Shown here: positions 1 to 8,464 of the stretch, piece by piece
Layout: the number at the start of each line of letters is the position of its first letter
How positions within the stretch are numbered: position 1 is the first letter of the stretch
DNA from: Candidatus Nitrosotalea sp. TS
GTDB taxonomy: Archaea; Thermoproteota; Nitrososphaeria; Nitrososphaerales; Nitrosopumilaceae
DNA: 64,000 bases
NCBI RefSeq assembly: GCF_011319465.1
Contig: NZ_RCMB01000007.1
Coordinates: 62,001-126,000 of the forward strand
Direction of reading: 5' to 3'
Position numbers and translations under genes: made by a program
Notes under the pieces: model-generated
Databases searched by the model: none
What the model was told of the DNA's origin: nothing
Seen by the model: only the letters and a program-made list of their open reading frames with translations

Positions 1-370
1 GTAAATCTTTAACATGAGCGTAAAATTTTGAGCCCGTACTACGTTTGTAAATCCCACTCCAATTTCTTTCAAGATTTGAAGTATCCTTTGATGTGGGAGA
101 TATTTTTCCAAGGGCAGACTTTACAAATGACTTCATCTTTTGAGACTTTGCCATTAGCATCAGCTGTCCTCCCAAAGTCATCCGAATTGATAAGTATGAC
201 GAAAAATTGTCCAACATGAAAGGTATTGATGATATCACTGGATAACTGTGACCGCATTTTACACAGTTGAGAAATCCCTCCTGCAGCTCATCATCAGATA
301 TCAGTGGTTCAGTTGATAGATCAGACTTGCAATTTATGCAACGCAAATATTTGGCAGTAAAGTCAAACAA
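1..370 (-). CDS. Trm112-like zinc ribbon plus methyltransferase, partial (runs off the window start)
   Basis: The reverse strand holds an open frame from a TTG at 370 to base 1 without a stop. The first ~50 residues form a Trm112-type zinc ribbon: YLRCINC, then LNCVKCG, giving two CxxC knuckles, followed by the HSYPVI strand typical of this fold. The later residues (MLDNFSSY, then KSALGKISP) look like the lead into a SAM-dependent methyltransferase domain that lies outside the window. Trm112 is normally a separate activator of tRNA, rRNA and eRF1 methyltransferases; fusion to the enzyme is inferred. No ATG exists in frame between the upstream stop and the zinc ribbon, so TTG 370 is the likely start. 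Confidence 0.6.
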   Translation of the reverse strand, partial: MFDFTAKYLRCINCKSDLSTEPLISDDELQEGFLNCVKCGHSYPVISSIPFMLDNFSSYLSIRMTLGGQLMLMAKSQKMKSFVKSALGKISPTSKDTSNLERNWSGIYKRSTGSKFYAHVKDL

Positions 371-409
371 TGATATTTCAGAATATGTTACAGATTAAAT
401 TTATACTGT

Positions 410-1211
410 TTACTCTTGAATTTTGCTTTCCTGAAACAAGTCAGAGTTATACCAGCAATATCTGAAATAATCCAAGCACCATTCGTGGAACAGAGGATCT
501 GCACTGTAAAACATCTCACGCATATCGGTGATACCATCCATGGTTGGAAAACCAACACATGCTTCTTTCTCATTTAATACTACAATCACATTTGTACCGG
601 CTCTCATTTTTCGCTCAACCAGACCTTTGTCAAGTAAAGATTTCATACCTAATTTTTTGAGCAGGTCACGTCTGCCTTTTGGAACTATGACAGATTCTGA
701 AAAGATGTAATGTAGTTTTATTCCCTGTTTTACTTTGATCAAAAGCGGCTCTATTAGATCAAGTGGCACTTCGGTAAAAATCTCATAAACAAATTCATCT
801 GCATTTTTATAAATTGACTTCCACTGCTCTAGTACCTTGACAAATCCTTTAACCTGTTGTCCGCCTGCAAGTGCACCTATTCTTTGCATAAACTTCATTG
901 GAATATCTCCAAAGTCGTGACTTTCAAAATATTTCCTGTTCTTAGAAAGAAATAGCAGTGGACGGAACCTGCGTACATATTGTTTTGCCATAGGTAGTAA
1001 GATCATACATGCCATCACGATCCTTTACAATCAACCCTGCAGATGCAAGCCGCTCAAAATTCCTATGAACTTCCTGAACCGTAGCATGTAGTTCTTTTGC
1101 CATGTTTGAAATCTTGGATTTTTTCTCTAAAAGTTTGAAGATTATGTTCAGGCGTTGTTCGCTTGCAAGTTCAAGAAAGTCATTTGCGGCATTTTCATAT
1201 ATGTCAGCCAC
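410..1211 (-). CDS. Winged-helix transcriptional regulator, FilR1/DUF1724-like, frameshifted
   Basis: Two overlapping reverse frames make one protein of about 265 residues. The first (1211 to ~960) is an ArsR-like winged helix: RLNIIFKLLEKKSKIS, then helices leading to LASAGLIVKDRDGMYDLT. The second (~960 to 410) is an archaeal regulator sensor domain of the FilR1 middle-domain type, with the segments ESHDFGDIP, DLIEPLLIKVKQGIKL and GFPTMDG. The join is near 955-965, where TQVPS of frame one should continue into LLFLSKN of frame two; one surplus base explains it. The ligand and target are unknown. DNA-binding one-component regulators of this family are common in Nitrososphaerota. Confidence 0.7.
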
Positions 1212-1351
1212 TGACAGAACTTCATCAAGTTATTTATCTAAATCTTTGCCCTTGTTTTGCTACAGATTATTTCAAAGGCAACAGATCAAAGATCTTTTGT
1301 ATTAGATTTTTATTTTAAAACACTGGAAGATAGCATGTACAAAAAGGCTAG

Positions 1352-1364
1352 TTAACTTTGTTAA
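1352..1364. promoter_or_regulatory. Palindrome TTAAC-TTT-GTTAA ahead of a helix-turn-helix gene
   Basis: A perfect 5+3+5 inverted repeat lies about 10 bp upstream of a TATA-like ATTAAAT (about 1371-1377) and 37 bp upstream of the ATG at 1401. The TATA-to-ATG distance of about 26 nt fits leaderless archaeal transcription. The position suits an operator, possibly autoregulatory, for the regulator that follows. Its shape resembles the GTAAC-NNN-GTTAC palindromes near 55.9 and 56.3 kb. Function is inferred. Confidence 0.35.
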
Positions 1365-1400
1365 GTAACCCATTAAATCAAAGAAACAAAATTAAGAGTA

Positions 1401-1688
1401 ATGCTTGAGATTGGAGATATTAACGAGGAGATGATGCAAGATCTCTTGTCAGATAAAGCCAACAGGATGATACTAAAATCAATTATGACCGCCCCAAAAT
1501 CTACAACTCAGCTCTGCATAGAATGCGACATACCTACAAGTACAGCATATAGAAAGATGCAGAAACTACTTGACTACAAGGTAATACGTAGAATTGGCAC
1601 CATAAATGAGGCAGGCAAAAGAGAGATACTCTACAGGAGCAATTTTTCAGTTTTGAAGAAAGCTTCTCAATGGGAAGAATTTTGTTAA
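1401..1688 (+). CDS. ArsR-like winged-helix DNA-binding protein
   Basis: A 95-residue protein with a single winged helix-turn-helix: NRMILKSIMTAPKSTTQL (helix 1-2), CIECDIPTSTAYRKMQKL (recognition helix), then YKVIRRIGTINEAGKREI as the wing. There is no ligand domain, so it resembles the small one-domain ArsR/TrmB-type regulators abundant in ammonia-oxidising archaea. It has its own promoter with an adjoining palindrome and is followed closely by the C2H2 finger protein. Target genes are unknown. Confidence 0.7.
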   Translation: MLEIGDINEEMMQDLLSDKANRMILKSIMTAPKSTTQLCIECDIPTSTAYRKMQKLLDYKVIRRIGTINEAGKREILYRSNFSVLKKASQWEEFC

Positions 1689-1719
1689 ACTAAAATAAAG
1701 TGCCGCCTTGGCATACAAT

Positions 1720-2088
1720 ATGATCACTGTTAACTGTAGAGACATCCTTCCCATAAAATCAACACTAGCTGTTTATACTTCTGACCAAGTGGGTGCAGTT
1801 CCTGCGTTAAAATCACGTGAGTTTATGCTTGCCCCAATAGAAGACGAGGAGATCAATGCGGCAAACGTAATCACGGCAATCAAAATGTTCCTTGCGTCAC
1901 TAGGATGTGAAAGACATTTTGCAGTAATACAGAAAAATGATGTAATTTCAGTAGTCGCACTTGATGGATACAAGATAGATGTACCGCCACAAGGTGTCAC
2001 TGACCAGTTTTTTTCATGTGTTCATTGTGGATATGTTACTCAATTTGAGACAATGTACAAAAATCACATGAAGATCCATTATTTGTGA
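1720..2088 (+). CDS. Small protein with C-terminal C2H2 zinc finger
   Basis: A 122-residue protein from the ATG at 1720; an in-frame TTG at 1708 is a weaker alternative. The N-terminal 90 residues form an unrecognised alpha/beta domain (VITAIKMFLASLGC, then FAVIQKNDVISVVALDG). The last 25 residues are a classical C2H2 finger, with CVHC and then H-x3-H after a 12-residue spacer, ending two residues past the final histidine. It starts 32 bp after the regulator upstream, so the two may be cotranscribed. Nucleic-acid binding is likely but not shown. Confidence 0.65.
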   Translation: MITVNCRDILPIKSTLAVYTSDQVGAVPALKSREFMLAPIEDEEINAANVITAIKMFLASLGCERHFAVIQKNDVISVVALDGYKIDVPPQGVTDQFFSCVHCGYVTQFETMYKNHMKIHYL

Positions 2089-2104
2089 TGTATAGCCAGA
2101 GGCG

Positions 2105-2389
2105 TCAATTGGCAACTACTTCATAGAACATGGGCCTAGGTGGGGTTTGCATGTATGAATGTCCCTTTGATTGAATTCGAAAATGCTCCTGTGTTTGATG
2201 CATTTTTTCAAACTTTTCCTGACTCTCAAACTCTACCAATATGGTATGTTTGCCAGTACGAGTTGCCAGCAGTCTTCGGTTAATGAATCCATCAAACTTG
2301 GCAAGATCGTGGTTGGATTCATTTACCCATTTTTTGAATTCTTCCTCTACACCGCTTTTTAGTTGGATCTCAACTACAGCTACGAACAT
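2105..2389 (-). CDS. Antibiotic biosynthesis monooxygenase (ABM)-fold protein
   Basis: A 94-residue protein from the ATG at 2389. The sequence MFVAVVEIQLKSG, then a helix with EFKKWVNES, then GFINRRLL and HTILVEFESQEKF, matches the ferredoxin-like ABM/dimeric alpha-beta barrel pattern. The open frame extends upstream to 2596, but that part overlaps the next gene and looks non-coding, so the ATG before the first strand is preferred. ABM proteins act as small oxygenases, heme-degrading enzymes or stress proteins; nothing here fixes the substrate. Confidence 0.6.
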   Translation of the reverse strand: MFVAVVEIQLKSGVEEEFKKWVNESNHDLAKFDGFINRRLLATRTGKHTILVEFESQEKFEKMHQTQEHFRIQSKGHSYMQTPPRPMFYEVVAN

Positions 2390-2501
2390 AGAATTCCTCG
2401 AGGCTGGAGGATTTAAGAGGATTTCTAATATTCCCACTTTTTGTAAACAAGGTCTCAATAGACGCAATAATGCTAAATACGGGATTACGTTCGACAGATG
2501 T

Positions 2502-2759
2502 ATGAATGAGAGACTGCTCATATTTGGCGGAATTGCAGCGGCAATTGTAGTTATGACTACAGCAGTTTTTCCATTTTGGAATCTTATTCCCAACATGGTA
2601 ACGGAACAAGTTACCGTAAAGTCATCAGACCAGAATGGTTGTTATGTTGAGACTCATGATCATTTTGTCATAAAGATACCGCCATGCAACGCACAGCCCG
2701 GACAAAACATAACAGCTACATTTGATGCCAAAGTAAGAGATCGTGAAAAACAAATCTAA
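2502..2759 (+). CDS. Small membrane-anchored exported protein
   Basis: An 85-residue protein. Residues 4-28 form one hydrophobic segment (LLIFGGIAAAIVVMTTAVF) that acts as a signal anchor. The rest is a short extracytoplasmic domain with two cysteines (GCYVETHDHF and PPCNAQPGQ) that could form a disulfide. No family is recognised. Its TAA stop interlocks by 4 bp with the stop of the convergent pth2 gene. Confidence 0.5.
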   Translation: MNERLLIFGGIAAAIVVMTTAVFPFWNLIPNMVTEQVTVKSSDQNGCYVETHDHFVIKIPPCNAQPGQNITATFDAKVRDREKQI

Positions 2760-3112
2760 AGCAGTTTTAGACTTTGTGTAACCTTATCAATTGTATCTTC
2801 TGGAGCAGGCCCTATAGAGATACAGGTTACCGTTCCAGGTGCAATCTGGGTATGACCTGCATCAGTTACCTCTGACCACGGAAGACCAAGAGTAATTACA
2901 TGTTTTTTTACATTTTCCAATTCGGATAAACTTGAAACTTTGAGCACTACTTTTTCTTGACCAGACTCTTGCCATGCATCATACCACTCCTTATGAGATT
3001 TTCTTACATGTTCTGCACCTAGGACACATGCATGCCCCACTTGGGCAGCAATCTTTCCAGTACCCATTCCGAGATCCTTTCTTACTACAATTACCTGTTT
3101 AATGGTACCCAT
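2756..3112 (-). CDS. pth2: Peptidyl-tRNA hydrolase, archaeal/eukaryotic type (Pth2)
   Basis: A 118-residue protein, the usual length for Pth2, which frees tRNA from prematurely released peptidyl-tRNA in the cytoplasm. Family signatures are visible in order: KQVIVVRKDLGMGTGKIAAQ with the catalytic lysine, GHACVLGA, then PWSEVTDAGHTQIAPGT and a terminal CISIGPAPED. It is convergent with the small membrane protein and shares a 4-bp stop overlap. Confidence 0.92.
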   Translation of the reverse strand: MGTIKQVIVVRKDLGMGTGKIAAQVGHACVLGAEHVRKSHKEWYDAWQESGQEKVVLKVSSLSELENVKKHVITLGLPWSEVTDAGHTQIAPGTVTCISIGPAPEDTIDKVTQSLKLL

Positions 3113-3292
3113 ATCAATTTGGAATAATATTAGTACATGTTAAACTTTTGAATTGAAAGTATTTTTTCATGGACAAAAACTGGACTTGAGACGCCAGATA
3201 TTCAACGGTTAGATAAATACATGGAATTGTTCTGTTTTTTACAGATAGTTCGATTGCATTCTAAACAAGAGAATCCCTGACACGATGTTTGA

Positions 3293-3302
3293 TATAAATA
3301 AA
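3293..3302 (+). promoter_or_regulatory. TATA box for the geranylgeranyl reductase gene
   Basis: TATAAATAAA lies 20-29 nt before the GTG at 3322, the spacing expected for an archaeal leaderless or short-leader promoter. The 180 bp between this box and pth2 show no coding signal. Confidence 0.5.
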
Positions 3303-3321
3303 TGATGAAAAGTAACAAGGT

Positions 3322-4460
3322 GTGGATTACGACGTAGTTGTTGCAGGTGGAAGCGTGGCAGGACTTTTGTGTGCAAGAGAAATTGCATTACAAGGCCACA
3401 AAGTCCTTGTCATAGAAGAAGACTATGAGATTGGTCACACCAGAACATTGCGGGGGACTTGTAAGTCATATCAGCCATGGATGATCTTGGAATCATCCCA
3501 ATGAGAGCTACACTTGACAACAAGGTAAGAACTGCTCGCATGATAGCGCCATCAGGAAAGAGCTTTACACTAGATGCAAGACCGCAACAGGTCATAGTAC
3601 TTGATAGGAGAGAATTTGATAAGCAAATTGCACATCAGGCCAAAGTCAACGGTGCAGAGATACGAGTAAGGTCATCACTTAGAGAAATAACCAAAGACGG
3701 CGTCAAGACAAGCGACGGAGACATCAAGTGCAAGATAATAGTTGATGCAAGGGGAGTCTCCTCTTTAATTCACAAGGACCGTACAGGAACACTGCAATCT
3801 GCACAATACGAAGTATATGCAGACTGGATTGACAAGGAACAAGTCGAAGTATATCTTGATCAAGAAAAATACCCTGGATTTTTTGCGTGGATAATACCAA
3901 CCAGACGCGACGAAGCAAAAGTAGGAGTTGCCGGAAAAGGAATCAATCCAGCTTTGGTGCTAGAAGACTTTTTGAAGCAAAAAGGCAACTATTCCACTGT
4001 AAGAAAAATATTTGCGCCCATATGGGTAAAGGGGCCAATCAAGGAATTTGTAACAAGAAACATAGTAACAGTAGGAGATGCTGCAGGACAGGCCAAGCCC
4101 ACCACTGCTGGCGGAATTTATTCTTCAGGGCTTGGCGGCATATTGGCGGGAAACGCAATATCCAAATTTTTAGAATCTGGAAAAAAAGAAGAGTTGCAAA
4201 AATATCAAAAAGAATGGTCGGAGAAATTTGGAAAAGAGTTTGAGCAGATGCTTCTTGCCAGATCTCTTCTTGAAAGACTTGACAACAAATCGATCAATGG
4301 TCTTTTCGAATCAATAACTCCTCAAGTGTTAGAAGAGATTTCAAAAGAGGGAAGCTTTGATTTCCACACAGTATCTGTTGCAAAACTTTTAGGAGTAAAA
4401 GGTTCTGTAAAAGCTATTCAGGCAATTTTAGGAAATGAATTGAGACGATTATTGAGCTAA
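3322..4460 (+). CDS. Geranylgeranyl reductase family flavoprotein, two frameshifts
   Basis: FAD-dependent reductase that saturates the isoprenoid chains of archaeal lipids (or of the quinone or another prenyl substrate). The GTG start gives DVVVAGGSVAGLLCAREIAL, the dinucleotide-binding GxGxxG motif at residues 8-13. The family signature PEHCGGLVS is present but only in a shifted frame (3440-3466), flanked by single-base surpluses near 3436 and 3474; from 3477 the third frame runs to the stop. The C-terminal part shows VVDARG and the second FAD motif VTVGDAAGQAKPTTAGGI. Repaired length is about 378 residues, normal for the family. Nitrososphaerota carry several paralogues, so the exact substrate is uncertain. 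Confidence 0.85.
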
Positions 4461-4514
4461 ATGTGCATTTGCTCATAAGGAAGATATAAATTCGGTAAAA
4501 AGTCAGTTTCCAAT

Positions 4515-4694
4515 ATGTCGTCGTCTATTACTTTACCAGTATGCAGTTCGTGCCATAGACCAATAATGCCTAATGATAAATGTGTAAAATTCAACTGCCC
4601 TAACTGCGGCTCTGAATTGCTTTGGCGCTGTGAAAGTTGCAGAGAGTCGGCTAAAGTTTACAAGTGTAAATCATGCCACTTTGAAGGACCATAA
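4515..4694 (+). CDS. Archaeal small zinc-ribbon protein (DUF1610/HVO_2753-like)
   Basis: A 59-residue protein with four zinc knuckles: CSSC, CPNC, CESC and CKSC. The pattern FNCPNCGSELLWRC is characteristic of archaeal double zinc-ribbon microproteins thought to bind RNA. It sits 5 bp ahead of the EF-1 beta gene; this pairing with the elongation factor is a widespread archaeal arrangement, suggesting a translation role. Confidence 0.85.
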   Translation: MSSSITLPVCSSCHRPIMPNDKCVKFNCPNCGSELLWRCESCRESAKVYKCKSCHFEGP

Positions 4695-4699
4695 AGAAT

Positions 4700-4981
4700 A
4701 TGCCTCGACTAGTTTTACGAGCAAAGATTTTACCAACAGGTACTGAAATAGATCTAGACGGTGTTGCTAAAAACATCAGTACAACTCTAAAGGACGGCAT
4801 AGCGCTTTTAAAATATACAAAAGAGCCACTTGCTTTTGGTCTCTACTTTATTAATGCCGAATTCGCCTTAGATGACAAGGAAGGACAAATGGACTCACTT
4901 GAAAACAGTGTACGTTCAATTGAAGGCGTAGGAGAGTTCGAGGTACTCGGAGTAAGTCGAGCTTCTGTAGACGCCAAGTAA
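4700..4981 (+). CDS. ef1b: Elongation factor 1-beta (nucleotide exchange factor for EF-1 alpha)
   Basis: A 93-residue protein matching aEF-1beta in length. It shows the ferredoxin-like pattern RLVLRAKILPTGTEIDLD, then PLAFGLYFINAEFALDD, ending SIEGVGEFEVLGVSR. It catalyses GDP/GTP exchange on EF-1 alpha. It lies between the zinc-ribbon gene and cdc48, with only about 13 bp to the cdc48 TTG start. Confidence 0.9.
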   Translation: MPRLVLRAKILPTGTEIDLDGVAKNISTTLKDGIALLKYTKEPLAFGLYFINAEFALDDKEGQMDSLENSVRSIEGVGEFEVLGVSRASVDAK

Positions 4982-4994
4982 TGGAGGTGTCTTT

Positions 4995-7170
4995 TTGGTA
5001 AAAAAAGATGAACTGCTCCAGATGCGCGTTGGAGAAGCAAAAGCAAAAGGGACGTAGGCAAAAGACGAGCCTAGAATAGAACCAGAAGCCATGGAATTTT
5101 TAAAAGTTGAACCTGGAGATATGATAGAGATCATAGGGAAAAAATCTAGCTGTGCAATAGTATGGCCAGCCGATGATGACAACAAAGCTCCTGACATGGT
5201 CAGAATAGATGGCCAGACAAGAAAGAATGTCGGCGTGGGATAAACGATCTAGTCAATGTTAGAAAAGTCATTGCAAAACCAGCAAAAAGCGTTGTCTTGA
5301 TGCCAGTTAATGGAAATGTTACAGTAGATAAGGAATTTACAGATTTTGTCAAAAACAGACTAAAGGGTTTGCCTCTTTCCGAAGGAGATGAAATATCAGT
5401 AATGATTCTTGGAAATTCCATGGACTTTAAGATACATAAAATTTCACCAAAAAGCGTTGCCAAGATAGACCGCGGTACAGCACTTACCATTTTGACTGAT
5501 ACTTCAGTTGACAAAAAGGCGCGTGTCACATACGAGGAGATAGGCGGACTCAGAGCACAGATAGACAGAATGCGCGAAATTGTAGAACTTCCCCTAAAAC
5601 ATCCCGAAGTTTTCAGCAGATTAAACATAGAACCACATAGTGGAATTCTTTTGTATGGACCACCGGGATGTGGAAAGACATTGATTGCAAAAGTACTTGC
5701 AAGTGAATCAGAAGCCAACTTTTATTCCATAAATGGTCCTGAGATAATGAACAAGTATTATGGAGAGACAGAGGCAAGACTTAGAGATATTTTCAAGGAA
5801 GCAAAAGACAATGCTCCAAGTGTGGTATTCATTGATGAAATTGACGCTATTGCTCCAAAAAGAGAAGAAGCTTACGGCGATGTTGAAAAAAGAGTAGTAG
5901 CTCAGTTACTGGCGCTCATGGACGGCCTCACAGATAGAGGCAATGTAATCGTACTTGGTGCAACAAACAGACCAGAAAGTGTAGACCCTGCGTTGAGAAG
6001 ACCTGGTAGATTTGACAGAGAGATAGAAATTTCAGTGCCAAACGCAGACGGTAGATTAGAGATTTTACATATTCACACAAGAGGAATGCCTATTGCAGAA
6101 GATGTTGACTTGAAGGTTCTTGCAGCAGAGCTCCATGGATATACAGGTGCTGATATCAAGTCACTTTGCAGAGAGGCTGCAATGAAAGCTCTTAGAGCAT
6201 TTTTGCCCGAGATCGAGATGGAGACTGAAAAAATATCTCCTGCAATACTACAGAAGATGACCATACGCCTTCAGGACTTTTACGATGCAACACATGAAAT
6301 TGTCCCAACTGCAATGAGGGAGTTTTACGTTGAAAGTCCAAAAGTATGGTGGAAAGATGTCGGAGGACTAGATGACGCAAAAAGAACACTAAATGATAAT
6401 TTGATTACTGCCATAAAAGAACCGGCAAAATTCCAGAAGATGGGAATCAAGCCTCCAAAAGGCGCTTTGCTTTATGGTCCACCAGGATGCGGAAAGACAA
6501 TGCTTGCAAGAGCACTTGCAACAGAGAGTGGGGGCAACATGATATTGGTAAGAGGAGCAGAAATATTGTCAAAATGGGTAGGCGAATCTGAAAAGGCAAT
6601 AAGAGAGATTTTCAGAAAAGCAAAAGCATCATCACCGTGCATTATAATTTTTGACGAACTTGACTCTTTAGCAAGATCAAAATCGCTCGAAGAGGGGGAG
6701 GAGTAGGAGAAAGATTGCTCAGTCAGCTACTCACAGAGATGGAAGACGGTGGAGCTGCAAGAGTCATAGTTGTCGGAATTTCCAACAGGCCTGATCTGAT
6801 AGATCCTTCGTTGTTAAGACCTGGTCGCTTAGACTTGATACTCTTCATTCCACCAGCTGAAGAAAAGGGAAGATTTGAGATAATCAAAACACTCACACGA
6901 CAGATGCCTCTATCAGGGGATGTCGATTTGAAGGAGATTGCACTTTCAACAAAGGGATACACAGGTGCCGACTTGGTAGCAGTATGCAGAGAGGCAGCAG
7001 TGCAGGCAATGAGAAACAATACGCCAAAAATCAGTAGCGGAGACTTTGCAGCTGCATTAAAAGTCATCAAACCATCCATTACCAAAGGCGTTGAAGATTG
7101 GTACACATCAATCAAAGACAATATATCGTACGCATTACCCAAGCCAATTGACAAGGCGTTTTATGGTTAG
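4995..7170 (+). CDS. cdc48: Cdc48/VAT-type double-AAA+ ATPase, four frameshifts
   Basis: Hexameric unfoldase feeding substrates to the archaeal proteasome. The TTG at 4995 is preceded by GGAGGTG (4983-4989). Order: N domain (MRVGEAKAK, then RIEPEAMEFLKVEPGD), D1 ATPase (Walker A GPPGCGKT, Walker B VVFIDEIDA, arginine-finger stretch RRPGRFDREIEI), D2 ATPase (second GPPGCGKT, IIIFDELDSLARS, RPGRLD). Breaks lie near 5049 and 5075 (surplus bases; repair restores DVGK and RARIEPEAM), near 5239 (missing base in GTGGGA; repair gives VGINDLVNVRK) and in the G run 6692-6696 (missing G; repair gives EEGGGVGERLLSQLL). Repaired length is about 725 residues, normal. Confidence 0.93.
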
Positions 7171-7172
7171 AT

Positions 7173-7490
7173 ATGGCAACTATTCCTCTTAGAAATTCAG
7201 TATATGAAATAGTAAAAAATGCAGGCTCTATGACAGACTCTGAGCTCTCAAAGGCATTGATAAAAGCAGGAATTTCTATTCCTGAAGACGAATTCAACAA
7301 AACACTGCTGAATCTTGAAATCTATGGCCTCATCAAGGTTACTTGGCTAACAAAAGACGAGAGAAGAGTTGAGATTTACGAAAAAGAAGAAAACGAAGAT
7401 GACATAGAAAAGCAAAACAGGGAAAGCCTAGAAAAAGAATACGAAGCAGGGTTTCCTGGTGTCGAACAAGAGCAAGACGTTCAAGAATAA
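7173..7490 (+). CDS. Winged-helix protein following cdc48
   Basis: A 105-residue protein whose ATG follows the cdc48 stop after 2 bp, so it is in the same operon. Residues 8-65 fit a winged helix (SVYEIVKNAGSMTDSELSKA, then LLNLEIYGLIKVTW). The C-terminal 40 residues are strongly acidic and charged (YEKEENEDDIEKQ, then VEQEQDVQE). The fold could be DNA-binding or an adaptor; the close link to Cdc48 suggests an accessory role, which is inference. Confidence 0.6.
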   Translation: MATIPLRNSVYEIVKNAGSMTDSELSKALIKAGISIPEDEFNKTLLNLEIYGLIKVTWLTKDERRVEIYEKEENEDDIEKQNRESLEKEYEAGFPGVEQEQDVQE

Positions 7491-7491
7491 T

Positions 7492-8418
7492 TTATTTTAT
7501 CACAGGAAAATGGAATGCTGCATCAAGTGCAATTCCTACAAATATTATTGTAAGGTATGGAGCAGTCACCTTGTAGGCCTTCCATGCAAAGTCCGAAGTC
7601 GGAGTCTTTGTCAGCTTGTAATGATATACCAGCATTAGGCCACCTGATACTGCGGCAATTGCAAGATAGACATAGCCCAATCCAAACGCTACAAGTGCCA
7701 ATGAATATGGAAGTAGTATCGCGGTGTTGACAAGTATGTACTTGGATGTCTTTTGCATTCCAATCAATACAGGCAACATTGGAACATGTGCTTCCGCATA
7801 ATCATCTCTTATCTTCATTGCAAGACACCAAAAGTGAGAAGGAGTCCACGCAAAGACAAGAACACCTACAAGTGCGCCCAATATGTCCATTGAGCCAGTA
7901 GCAGCTGCCCATCCTGCCATAGCAGCACAGCTTCCAGCAAAACCTCCAATTACAATGTTGGACGAATTGGCACGCTTGAGCCAGACAGTGTAGACTATCA
8001 CATAGAAGAAGACTCCTAATGCGATGAAAAATGTAGAAACCGGATTTAGTGTAAACCATGCATAAATTACAGAGACCGCACTTACAATTAGACCATATAT
8101 CAGAACATTTCTTGCAGACATCCTTCCTGACGGGATTGGTCTATTACTGGTTCTTTTCATCAATAGATCGATGTCTCGATCATAATAGTGGTTGAGAGCA
8201 CTTGATCCGGCTGAAGAAAGCGATCCGGCAATGATTATGTGCAATAAACTGACATAGTTGAGTTGTGGACCTATCAATTTGCTTGCTGCGTACATCGATG
8301 TTACGGCGGTAATTACAAGTAAAACTACTATACGTGGTTTTGATATCTCCAGTATTTCTTTTAATCCCACTAGTCTTAGCGAGTCTGCTGGGAATTTAAT
8401 TTCTTCGAAGTTTGTCAC
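7492..8418 (-). CDS. ctaB: Protoheme IX farnesyltransferase (heme O synthase)
   Basis: A 308-residue UbiA-superfamily membrane prenyltransferase that attaches farnesyl to heme B to make heme O for terminal oxidases. The CtaB signature is at residues 76-98: NHYYDRDID followed by MKRTSNRPIPSG, holding the first Asp-rich motif. A second Asp motif is in RDDYAEAHVPMLP. About eight to nine hydrophobic helices are seen. It is divergent from a membrane cupredoxin gene, with a shared 46-bp promoter region; both products fit copper/heme respiration. Confidence 0.93.
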   Translation of the reverse strand: MTNFEEIKFPADSLRLVGLKEILEISKPRIVVLLVITAVTSMYAASKLIGPQLNYVSLLHIIIAGSLSSAGSSALNHYYDRDIDLLMKRTSNRPIPSGRMSARNVLIYGLIVSAVSVIYAWFTLNPVSTFFIALGVFFYVIVYTVWLKRANSSNIVIGGFAGSCAAMAGWAAATGSMDILGALVGVLVFAWTPSHFWCLAMKIRDDYAEAHVPMLPVLIGMQKTSKYILVNTAILLPYSLALVAFGLGYVYLAIAAVSGGLMLVYHYKLTKTPTSDFAWKAYKVTAPYLTIIFVGIALDAAFHFPVIK

Positions 8419-8432
8419 GAGAGGTCAAAAGA

Positions 8433-8451
8433 ATTAAGTACCTCACTTAAT
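8433..8451. promoter_or_regulatory. Symmetric bidirectional promoter/operator between ctaB and the cupredoxin gene
   Basis: ATTAAGT-ACCTC-ACTTAAT is a perfect 7+5+7 palindrome centred at 8442, 24 bp from the ctaB start and 23 bp from the cupredoxin start. The arms are TATA-like and lie about 29-30 nt ahead of each start, so the repeat could be two back-to-back TATA boxes, an operator, or both. Confidence 0.45.
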
Positions 8452-8464
8452 CGAACTACCACAG

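Noticed and set aside
3240-3290. AGTTCGATT stretch resembling a tRNA T-loop
   Set aside because: No acceptor stem, D-arm or anticodon arm can be formed around it. No tRNA was found elsewhere in the window either.
5900-6400. Long reverse-strand frames within cdc48 and similar ones inside hppA and EF-2
   Set aside because: Shadows of the real genes: their residue patterns follow the complementary codons, and no domain or start signal supports them.
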